A stretch of DNA of 16,732 bases from Spirochaetia bacterium (GTDB lineage: Bacteria; Spirochaetota; Spirochaetia; PWKH01): the NCBI GenBank assembly GCA_021736545.1, contig JAIPFS010000010.1, positions 1 through 16,732 on the forward strand. The letters are read 5' to 3'. Positions 1 through 6,119 of the stretch are shown piece after piece. Both the position numbers and the translations under genes were made by a program. The notes beneath the pieces are model-generated. The model ran no database searches and was not told where the DNA came from. It saw only the letters and a program-made list of their open reading frames with translations. Every line of letters starts with the position of its first letter. The stretch's first letter is position 1.

Positions 1-26
1 ATTACCTTACCTGTATTTTTACTCAT
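1..26 (-). CDS. atpA: V-type ATP synthase subunit A, N-terminal fragment
   Basis: Only the first eight codons are in the window (start codon at 24-26); they read MSKNTGKV and run off the left edge. The short start followed by a GKV-type beginning fits V/A-type ATPase catalytic subunit A, which opens with a small beta-barrel. A good ribosome binding site (GGAGAAG, 31-37) lies four bases upstream. The identity rests mainly on position: it is the third gene of a run E - DUF2764 - A, the order I know from spirochaetal V-ATPase operons. In the cell it would be the ATP-hydrolysing/synthesising subunit of the membrane rotary enzyme. The fragment is too short to confirm by sequence alone. Confidence 0.6.
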
Positions 27-48
27 TATTCTTCTCCGAATAGTTTCA

Positions 49-594
49 TTACATATGTTTTATTCTTGACTGGACATTTGAAAAAACTTCTCTGAATTGT
101 TCTTCACCATCTTCATAGGTAAAATATTCATATCTTTCAAGAATACGAAGCTTTAGGATATAGAGTATAAGCTTGGAAAAATCATAAAGATGACGACTTT
201 CCATATCATCTAAGAAATTCCATGATTCTCTCATGATCTCCTTTTCAGCTTCTAATGGTGAATCTAAGTTCATAATTTTTTTTACAATTTCTCCAACAAA
301 ATAATTACTGTCCTCATTTTTTTGATACTTTGATTCATCACGGGATAGTTTCTCACTTCGTTTTACTGCTATTTCCCTATTAAGATTATCTTTAAAATCA
401 TTCCAGTTCTTTAGTACTTCGGGATATGCTGGAGAATTTCCAATCTTGTCTTCAATAATATGTTTAAGAATTGAAAGCTGGTTTTCAGACAGCTCCATTG
501 TGCAGTGGTGCAGAAATTGATCATGAGATATTGGAGGGCTGGCAAATAACTGTAATTCAGGTAGTGACGCTATTGTAAAATATAATCCGGACAA
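49..594 (-). CDS. DUF2764-like protein of the V-ATPase operon
   Basis: A 181-residue, charged, probably helical cytoplasmic protein with no signal peptide or membrane segment. The N-terminus (YFTIASLPELQ, then PPISHDQF at about residues 20-27) resembles DUF2764 proteins, which begin with a Y-x(3)-ASLP motif and lie between atpE and atpA in spirochaete V-ATPase operons. The molecular role is unknown; an accessory or assembly function is only an inference from location. The start is TTG (592-594): it has a strong AAGGAGA site at 601-607, and the next Met (residue 33) would delete the conserved ASLP motif. It starts 21 bp after atpE and ends 22 bp before atpA, so the three are surely co-transcribed. 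Confidence 0.8.
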   Translation of the reverse strand: MSGLYFTIASLPELQLFASPPISHDQFLHHCTMELSENQLSILKHIIEDKIGNSPAYPEVLKNWNDFKDNLNREIAVKRSEKLSRDESKYQKNEDSNYFVGEIVKKIMNLDSPLEAEKEIMRESWNFLDDMESRHLYDFSKLILYILKLRILERYEYFTYEDGEEQFREVFSNVQSRIKHM

Positions 595-600
595 TACTAA

Positions 601-607
601 TCTCCTT
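601..607 (-). promoter_or_regulatory. Ribosome binding site deciding a TTG start
   Basis: On the minus strand this reads AAGGAGA, six bases before the TTG at 592-594. It is the strongest Shine-Dalgarno match near this gene and supports TTG initiation of the DUF2764-like protein; there is no competing ATG nearby. Confidence 0.75.
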
Positions 608-615
608 TTAAAAGT

Positions 616-1215
616 TTATTCAGCATCAGTTATTATCTGATGCAGCTCTTTCTGGATAAAAGGAGAAAGCATTGCTGCAATATCTTCCGATGTGAAACTC
701 ACGTAACCCGAACCATCTTTATCTGTTATACGAAAACCATTTTCTATAGAATCAACAGGATGAATATCTATTCCAGCTTTCATTTCCTTCTGAAGATCAG
801 CCATTATTCCATCCTTGAGGTCTTTTTTTAAATTTGTTGAAATTTCAAGAACTTTGTAATCTTTCGTTATATCACTTTTTACAACTTCAAGAATAACTTT
901 TTCAAGAGTTTTACTATCTAATGCTTCAGATACTTTTCTTTCTAATATGGAATTAAGTATTGCCGTAATTTTTTTCTCTAAGGAAATGATTAGATCTCTT
1001 CCAGCCTGATTAAGAGAAGCTTTTGAACTGCTCTCTTTTCTAGCAACTTTATTCTCACCTTCACTTATTATGGAGTCAGCTTTTTTTTCTGCATCCTTAA
1101 TTATTTGTTCTGCCTTATTTTCTGCTTGTTCAATAATTTTTTTTGATTCTTCTTCCGCTGCTTGTATTCCATCATTTTTTATTGAATTTATTAATTCTTG
1201 TACTTGTACTTCCAT
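616..1215 (-). CDS. atpE: V-type ATP synthase subunit E
   Basis: A 199-residue protein matching the E subunit of V/A-type ATPases, the peripheral stalk that links the A3B3 catalytic head to the membrane part. Residues about 1-85 form a long Ala/Glu/Lys-rich coiled coil (EQAENKAEQIIKDAEKKADS). Residues about 100-199 would be the globular alpha/beta domain that contacts the head (TSEDIAAML near the end). Length is typical of the family. The ATG at 1213-1215 has an AGAGGT site at 1221-1226. It is the first V-ATPase gene of the operon, followed by the DUF2764-like gene and atpA. A promoter candidate lies just upstream (1258-1286), although read-through from mutS2 is also possible since no terminator is seen between them. 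Coiled-coil stalk proteins resemble each other, so the call rests on both sequence and context. Confidence 0.88.
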   Translation of the reverse strand: MEVQVQELINSIKNDGIQAAEEESKKIIEQAENKAEQIIKDAEKKADSIISEGENKVARKESSSKASLNQAGRDLIISLEKKITAILNSILERKVSEALDSKTLEKVILEVVKSDITKDYKVLEISTNLKKDLKDGIMADLQKEMKAGIDIHPVDSIENGFRITDKDGSGYVSFTSEDIAAMLSPFIQKELHQIITDAE

Positions 1216-1257
1216 GGTAGACCTCTAATTTCAAAATATCGATAATAACTTTTATGT

Positions 1258-1286
1258 ACTATAACCGGTAACAAGTTTTTTTACAA
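1258..1286 (-). promoter_or_regulatory. Candidate promoter of the V-ATPase operon
   Basis: On the minus strand, TTGTAA (1281-1286), a 17-base spacer and TATAGT (1258-1263), followed by a leader of about 35 bases to atpE. This is a good sigma-70-like match at ideal spacing, in the only gap between mutS2 and atpE. Found by eye. Confidence 0.55.
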
Positions 1287-1336
1287 GAGAATGATGCAAA
1301 TCGTATGTTATAAATATTACATTTTATTACATATGT

Positions 1337-3742
1337 CTATCTATGTAATTTAATATATGTTTTCCCGTATCCCCCCTCTTCAGGATGGGCAAAATTAAAA
1401 TCTTCAACAACACTGCTGCCTCGTAAATAATCGTGCACCCCTTTCTGAAGAATCCCTTCTCCTTTGCCATGTATTACAGAAAATTCATATATTCCCTGAA
1501 TAAGTGCATTATCAATTTGCTGTTCTAATTTCTTTAAAGCTTCCTCAAGGTATAAGCCTCGCAAATCAATTTCAAAGGAAGCATTTACGCTGCTTTTATC
1601 AAAATCATATTCAAACGTATTCTTCGATTGCGTATGTTTACTATAATCTCCTCCCCCGAAATTCCCTTGCTTTGTATTTTGCGGTTCAAGATTATTTTCA
1701 TGTATCTCAATACGCAGGCTGCCTAATTCAACATTCCAATAACCTTTTTTCTTCCCTTTTGACTTAATAACACCTTTTTGTTTGAATTTACCTGCAAAAA
1801 CCGGCATACCTATGAAATAAGAAATTTTTTTATAACCAGCTATCTCATTGTCAAGTTCTTCAATTTTATTTTTTATGGAAATCTTTTCTTCTAAGAGATC
1901 TTTCAAAGGTTTTTTTAAATCTGCTTTTACTGCTTCATTCTCTACTGATTTCTCTGTTGATTTCTCTGCTGATTGACTGTGAAGAATAGTATTCAGTCTC
2001 TTGATTTCACCTTCTTTTTCTTGAAGAAATTTTGTTATTTTTTCATATTCATATCTTCGTAGATTCTGTTCTTTTTGTTTAAGACTGAATTCCTTTTCTT
2101 CCATATTTTTTTCTTTGTACTGTAACTTTGTCTCAATATCTTTTATTTCAGAAAATTTCCTGCTTATTTCCAGTTCTTTCTCTTCTAGATTCTGTATCAC
2201 TGCTAAAGTCTCATCATCATTCTGCTTTTTGTTCAAAACTGCTTTCTCAATTACATTTTCCGGCATCCCCACCCTTTTTGCAGTTTCAATAGCATAACTG
2301 TTACCAGGTTTTCCAAATATAATATGATATGTAGGAACATGAAGTTTCTCGTTGTATTCCATAGAAGCATTTATTACTTTATCTTCAATGTACGCAAATT
2401 TCTTCAAGCCAGTATGATGGCTTGTTACAAAAGTTAAACATCCGATTTCAATAATTGCTTGAAGAATACTCTGCGCCAGGGCGCCTCCCTCTACAGGATC
2501 AGTACCTGAACCTAATTCATCGAGAATAACCATCCCGTTTTTATCTATATCCCTGAGAATTGTGCTGATTTTTTTCATATGCCCTGAAAAAGTTGACAAT
2601 GATTCACTTATTGACTGATCATCCCCAATATCAGCTAAAATATTTGAGAAAAGCGGGATTGAAGAATCTTCAGAGGCAGGAATAAGCATTCCATGCTGAA
2701 GCATCATGGTTAATAATCCAACTGTTTTAACAGTAACAGTTTTACCTCCTGCATTTGGTCCGGTCATAATAACAATTCGCTTATCTTCAGGAATTCTAAC
2801 AGTAATCGGTACGGCGCTGTCTCTTAACATCGGATGCCGAGCAGATTTCAAACTAAAAATTCCTGCTTCAACTTCAGGACGCTTACATTGATGAATATGC
2901 GCATAACGAGCTTTTGCATACAGTTCATCCAAGAAAGCTGTCTGCTTCACTATAAGTTCTATCTGTTCTAATGAATTCTTAATCTCATTTGTAAGCTCTT
3001 TAATGATTTTATGAATTTCCTGTCTGATTTTATCATTCTGAACAATTAAATTGTTATTACACTCAGCTAATTCAGGCGGTTCAATGTAGAGGGTCTGTCC
3101 GGAACTTGAAGTGCCTTGAATAAACCCTTTAATTTTACCTTTTTTTTGATTCTTTAAGGGAAGAACAATTCTGCCGTCAATTATTGTTGGAGAACTCTGC
3201 TGCCAGATATCCTGATATTTTTTCATAAAGTCGGAAGATACAGCAGTTCTTCGTGATTTGAGAGAATCCATTTCGTTTATCAGAGGTTTTAAACGGGGAT
3301 GATTCATTTTTATTATACCAGGAGATTCAAGAGCTTTAAAAATTTCACTATTCAGTCTCTGTAAATCCGGCTGAACAATATTGAAATCAGGACAGGATAG
3401 TTCGATTTCTTCAGGAATTGTAAGTATAAAATCCATAAATTTTTTTGCAGAAGATATATAAAGCCCAATATCGTATATATTTTTTTCTTCCAGAACATAT
3501 CCTGCTTTTCTAAGCAATGGTAGATTTCCAGCAATATCCGGGAAGCTGCATTCTCGTGGAAAATCCTTTATTCTTAGTATTTTGAGTATATACTGGACTC
3601 TATTCAAATGAGTTTCTAATTCATCTTTCCTGAAAAAAGCTCCCATTTCGGCAAGAAGCTTTTTCCCATCCTCTGAAAGAGCATATTCCTGCAGTTCCTC
3701 GACAACAGAATTGAATTCAAGAGATTTTTTTGCATCATCCAT
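1337..3742 (-). CDS. mutS2: Endonuclease MutS2 (MutS-family ATPase with Smr domain)
   Basis: At 801 residues this is full length for MutS2. Order of parts: N-terminal core and clamp helices (about 1-310); the ABC-type ATPase with Walker A GPNAGGKT (328-335), Walker B MVILDELGSGTDP (404-416) and switch His in SHH (441-443); a long coiled coil (about 510-640) with a low-complexity patch near 590-600; a KOW-like segment near 645-685; and a C-terminal Smr domain with IDLRG (725-729) and HGKG (758-761). MutS1-type mismatch-recognition domains are absent. Family knowledge: MutS2 suppresses recombination in some bacteria and splits or marks collided ribosomes in Bacillus subtilis. The ATG (3740-3742) has an AAGGGA site (3751-3756) lying inside rsgA, whose last 8 bp it overlaps, so expression is coupled to rsgA. 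Confidence 0.96.
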   Translation of the reverse strand: MDDAKKSLEFNSVVEELQEYALSEDGKKLLAEMGAFFRKDELETHLNRVQYILKILRIKDFPRECSFPDIAGNLPLLRKAGYVLEEKNIYDIGLYISSAKKFMDFILTIPEEIELSCPDFNIVQPDLQRLNSEIFKALESPGIIKMNHPRLKPLINEMDSLKSRRTAVSSDFMKKYQDIWQQSSPTIIDGRIVLPLKNQKKGKIKGFIQGTSSSGQTLYIEPPELAECNNNLIVQNDKIRQEIHKIIKELTNEIKNSLEQIELIVKQTAFLDELYAKARYAHIHQCKRPEVEAGIFSLKSARHPMLRDSAVPITVRIPEDKRIVIMTGPNAGGKTVTVKTVGLLTMMLQHGMLIPASEDSSIPLFSNILADIGDDQSISESLSTFSGHMKKISTILRDIDKNGMVILDELGSGTDPVEGGALAQSILQAIIEIGCLTFVTSHHTGLKKFAYIEDKVINASMEYNEKLHVPTYHIIFGKPGNSYAIETAKRVGMPENVIEKAVLNKKQNDDETLAVIQNLEEKELEISRKFSEIKDIETKLQYKEKNMEEKEFSLKQKEQNLRRYEYEKITKFLQEKEGEIKRLNTILHSQSAEKSTEKSVENEAVKADLKKPLKDLLEEKISIKNKIEELDNEIAGYKKISYFIGMPVFAGKFKQKGVIKSKGKKKGYWNVELGSLRIEIHENNLEPQNTKQGNFGGGDYSKHTQSKNTFEYDFDKSSVNASFEIDLRGLYLEEALKKLEQQIDNALIQGIYEFSVIHGKGEGILQKGVHDYLRGSSVVEDFNFAHPEEGGYGKTYIKLHR
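1944..1979 (-). repeat. Imperfect 12-bp tandem repeat inside mutS2
   Basis: Three imperfect in-frame copies of a 12-bp unit sharing TGATTTCTCT on the plus strand. They encode the AEKSTEKSVE part of the flexible stretch between the coiled coil and the C-terminal domains. Being a multiple of three, copy-number changes would not break the frame. Confidence 0.5.
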
Positions 3743-4679
3743 TATAGTTATCCCTTGGTTTCATCTTTTTTAATCTCTGCATATTAGCCCTGAGTATTGA
3801 TACATAGCGTTTGTACCTGTCTTTATCAATTAAACCTGTATTTACTGCATGTTTCACTGCACATTCGGGTTCCTTATCATGCAGACATGCTGAATACTTG
3901 CATTCTGGAATGAATTGAATCATTTCAGGATAATAATATCCTATTTCATAAGATTCCATAGGGGGTATTTCTATTTCACGAACACCAGGAGTATCAATGA
4001 TTTCCATGCCCTCATCATCACCAATAATGAGTTTTGAGAAATTTGTTGTATGTCTGCCTGATAAATACTTAGTTGAAACCTGAGATGTCTTTTGTTCAGC
4101 ATTAGGTATCAATTTGTTGATTAAAGTTGATTTACCCACTCCGGACTGTCCGAAAAGTGCAATTCTTTTATTGAGAAAATCATTCTTCATGGCATCTAAA
4201 CCTATGTTATCTAATGCAGATATATAATACACTTTAAGCCCGAGGTTTTCATATAATTCAATATCTTTTTTTAGTGTATCCAAATCTTCCTTAACTAAAT
4301 CCACTTTGTTTATGATAATTGAAACAGGCTCACCCCCAGCACATAAGAGAACCCGGTCTATAAACCCCGGATTAAAGACCGGTTCCTGCAAAGAAGTAAC
4401 GCAGCATATCAAATCAAAATTTGAAAAAATTGTCTGCGGAAGCTCTTTTTTTTCATTCCATCGACTAAATGCATTTCTACGTACTTCTCTCTTATGAATA
4501 ATCCCTTCATTTTCAGAATTCTTTGTATATTCAACTTTGTCTCCAACAGCAAGCGGATTATAAACTTCCTGATTATTTTTCAGTATCTTCCCTTTAATCC
4601 TGCAGAGAATTTCTGTTTGATTATACTCATCCATTACGGTGAATATATTATTTATTCCCTTTATTATTGTACCATTCAA
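3735..4679 (-). CDS. rsgA: Ribosome small-subunit-dependent GTPase A
   Basis: A 314-residue circularly permuted GTPase of the RsgA/YjeQ family, which checks late 30S subunit maturation and is released on GTP hydrolysis. The OB-fold is at about 1-70. The permuted G motifs follow in the family order: NKVD (G4, 124-127), SAL (G5, 154-156), GQSGVGKS (G1, 177-184), RHTT (G2, 209-212), DTPG (G3, 229-232). The C-terminal zinc site is C260-x4-C265-x-H267-x5-C273. All key residues are present. The start is TTG (4677-4679) with an AAAGGG site seven bases upstream; the next Met (residue 16) would remove the first OB strand. It is the first gene of the minus-strand run and overlaps mutS2 by 8 bp. Confidence 0.95.
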   Translation of the reverse strand: MNGTIIKGINNIFTVMDEYNQTEILCRIKGKILKNNQEVYNPLAVGDKVEYTKNSENEGIIHKREVRRNAFSRWNEKKELPQTIFSNFDLICCVTSLQEPVFNPGFIDRVLLCAGGEPVSIIINKVDLVKEDLDTLKKDIELYENLGLKVYYISALDNIGLDAMKNDFLNKRIALFGQSGVGKSTLINKLIPNAEQKTSQVSTKYLSGRHTTNFSKLIIGDDEGMEIIDTPGVREIEIPPMESYEIGYYYPEMIQFIPECKYSACLHDKEPECAVKHAVNTGLIDKDRYKRYVSILRANMQRLKKMKPRDNYNG

Positions 4680-4776
4680 TTATTGACCCTTTATGTAGTA
4701 TTTCACATATATTTTCAGCAATTCACATATAATCGTTATGATTAAATTCAAAAATTAACGTTTTCCCTTTTCATTT

Positions 4777-4805
4777 ACTGTATATGTATTTTTTATGATT
4801 GACAA
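4777..4805 (-). promoter_or_regulatory. Candidate promoter of rsgA-mutS2
   Basis: On the minus strand, TTGTCA (4800-4805), a 17-base spacer and TACAGT (4777-4782). This would give a leader of roughly 90 bases before the TTG start of rsgA. The match is moderate (-10 is 4 of 6), but the spacing is ideal and the region is a divergent intergenic gap. Confidence 0.4.
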
Positions 4806-4813
4806 CTCATTCT

Positions 4814-4841
4814 GTATTGACAATACGAGAGTATCTGATAC
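4814..4841. promoter_or_regulatory. Twin palindromes, candidate operator
   Basis: Two near-perfect odd palindromes sit side by side: GTATTGACAATAC (4814-4826, six-base arms) and GTATCTGATAC (4831-4841, five-base arms). Both begin GTAT and end ATAC, and their centres are 16 bp apart. The first covers the candidate -35 box of the downstream gene, the second covers its TG and start of the -10 box. An ATTGACAA copy also occurs at 4798-4805. This looks like a tandem repressor site, but no regulator gene is seen in the window, so function is inference. Confidence 0.45.
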
Positions 4842-4844
4842 CTT
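4817..4844 (+). promoter_or_regulatory. Candidate promoter giving a leaderless transcript
   Basis: TTGACA (4817-4822), a 16-base spacer with TG at 4836-4837, then TACCTT (4839-4844; three of six matches, but the first, second and last positions agree). Six bases later is the ATG at 4851, so transcription would start on the start codon. The gene has no Shine-Dalgarno site, which fits a leaderless mRNA. Confidence 0.4.
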
Positions 4845-4850
4845 TTATAT

Positions 4851-5438
4851 ATGTTTTCATTTAACACTTGTAAAGTAGAAGGCTGCAGAAATTTTGTTAT
4901 TTCAGGTAAAGAAACATGCTTGCAGCACTGTAAAGACCCGCAAAAATGCAAGGATGACATCCTGAAAAGAATTACTTCTAAAGAGTCTCAGAGATCACTA
5001 AGTTTAGAAAAAAGTGATATACAAAATTATTCATTTCAAGATATTAAATTATATGCTTGCAACTTGTCAGGTAATATGTTTGTTGATTGTGATTTTTCTC
5101 AATCCTTTCTTCAGATGGTTTTTTTTGAGTTTTCCAAATTTATCAGATGTACTTTCAATGATATCATGAGCAAATATTGCGTATTCAGCGGATGTGAGTT
5201 TATCGATTGTGATTTTTCCGGTTCAGATATACTCCATACTAATTTTATTGGATCCCTTGGGAAAAAATGCAATTTTAATGATTCAGATTTATATTACTCC
5301 AATTTTACAAAAACACATTTAATTGAGACAACTTTTAATGACTGCAACTTAAAAAAAACTGATTTTACTGACAGCACAAGGGATCAAGTCAGTTTTAAAT
5401 ATTCAAATTTTGAGGAAGCCCTTTTTTCTCGGGAATAA
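4851..5438 (+). CDS. Pentapeptide-repeat protein with N-terminal Cys/His motif
   Basis: A 195-residue protein in two parts. Residues 7-27 hold C7-x4-C12-x10-C23-x2-H26-C27, a likely small zinc site. Residues about 60-190 are pentapeptide repeats with Phe or Leu every fifth position (CNLSG, CDFSQ, CTFND, CEFID, CDFSG), which should fold as a right-handed beta-helix of about six coils. Cysteines at 70, 80, 100, 110, 115, 120, 140 and 165 all fall at the inward i-2 position. There is no signal peptide or membrane segment, so it is probably cytoplasmic. The start is fixed by an in-frame stop at 4836-4838 and no other early Met; no ribosome binding site is visible. Family members include DNA-mimic gyrase inhibitors, but I see nothing that assigns that role here. 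Biological function is unknown. Confidence 0.85.
   Translation: MFSFNTCKVEGCRNFVISGKETCLQHCKDPQKCKDDILKRITSKESQRSLSLEKSDIQNYSFQDIKLYACNLSGNMFVDCDFSQSFLQMVFFEFSKFIRCTFNDIMSKYCVFSGCEFIDCDFSGSDILHTNFIGSLGKKCNFNDSDLYYSNFTKTHLIETTFNDCNLKKTDFTDSTRDQVSFKYSNFEEALFSRE
5085..5218 (+). repeat. Exact 14-bp direct repeat, 120 bp apart
   Basis: GATTGTGATTTTTC occurs at 5085-5098 and again at 5205-5218. The spacing equals 40 codons, or two beta-helix coils, and both copies encode DCDF in the same register. It suggests internal duplication of the pentapeptide array, or strong constraint on that motif. Confidence 0.6.
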
Positions 5439-5449
5439 TAAGCCATATT

Positions 5450-5472
5450 TTGTATAAATAATGTGTATACAA
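5450..5472. promoter_or_regulatory. Inverted repeat upstream of the MBL-fold gene
   Basis: TTGTATA (5450-5456) and TATACAA (5466-5472) are perfect inverted arms around nine bases. They are followed by a loose 10-bp direct repeat (TGTATACAAG at 5463-5472 is wholly GTGTATACAAG-like, then TGTGTACAAG). There is no T-tract, so a terminator is unlikely; a protein-binding site in the 90-bp gap is possible. No clear promoter hexamers were found here, so the downstream gene may be read from the pentapeptide-gene promoter. Confidence 0.25.
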
Positions 5473-5528
5473 GTGTGTACAAGCTAGTTATTGCTGCTGC
5501 TCATTCAAAATCGGAAGGTTAAAAAAAG

Positions 5529-6119
5529 ATGAAAATTTTTTTCCATTTTTCAGTAACAGGATTTTCAAATTCTTATCTAATTGGACAGGAAAACGGTGGA
5601 GATGCAATTCTTATTGACCCCGGCGTTATGGATATAGAACTTCTTAAATTGATTGAAGATAATAACTATTACATTAAGTATATTCTTCTTACTCATAGGC
5701 ACATAGCACACATTGAAGGAATAAAAACAATAAAAAAAATCTATAATGCTGAAATTTATGCTAATAGTATGAACATTTTAGAAGAAAAGGTACATACAAT
5801 CGGCCATAATGATGTATTCAAACTTGCAGGAATTTCCATTGAAGCAATTCAGGTCCCAGGCCATTCTTCAGACTCTTTGGTATATGTAATAGATAAGGCA
5901 ATGTTTACTGGAGATGTTCTCAGTTCAGGAAAAATTGGAACTACAGATTCTGAACTTTCCCGATCTCTTCTCCTTCGTTCTATACGGGAGAGGATACTGC
6001 CGCTGGATGAAAGAATGCTGATTTTCCCCGGACACGGTTCACCCACAACTTTAAAAGCTGAAAAAATGTTTAATCCAGATATTATTTTCTGCATACAGCA
6101 GCAGTTAAAGGCAATGTAA
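5529..6119 (+). CDS. MBL-fold metallo-hydrolase-like protein, altered metal site
   Basis: A 196-residue metallo-beta-lactamase-fold protein of the glyoxalase II-like size class. Visible motifs: N-terminal strands with NSYLI (14-18) and ILIDPG (27-32); THRHIAHIEG (55-64) in place of THxHxDHxxG; PGHS (H112); FTGD (D129); FPGHG (H169). H56, H58, H61, H112, D129 and H169 are therefore kept, but the second-metal Asp is Ala60 (codon GCA). It may bind one metal, use a changed mechanism, or have lost hydrolase activity; the substrate cannot be told. The ATG has a GGAAGG site (5513-5518). It follows the pentapeptide gene by 90 bp on the same strand, and its last 15 bp overlap the end of the convergent pseudouridine synthase gene. 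I cannot name a specific enzyme. Confidence 0.85.
   Translation: MKIFFHFSVTGFSNSYLIGQENGGDAILIDPGVMDIELLKLIEDNNYYIKYILLTHRHIAHIEGIKTIKKIYNAEIYANSMNILEEKVHTIGHNDVFKLAGISIEAIQVPGHSSDSLVYVIDKAMFTGDVLSSGKIGTTDSELSRSLLLRSIRERILPLDERMLIFPGHGSPTTLKAEKMFNPDIIFCIQQQLKAM

Noticed and set aside
4494..4745. Plus-strand 83-codon frame opposite rsgA and the divergent promoter
   Set aside because: It lies mostly antisense to a well-supported gene, has no ribosome binding site noted and no protein-like features; it is a shadow frame.
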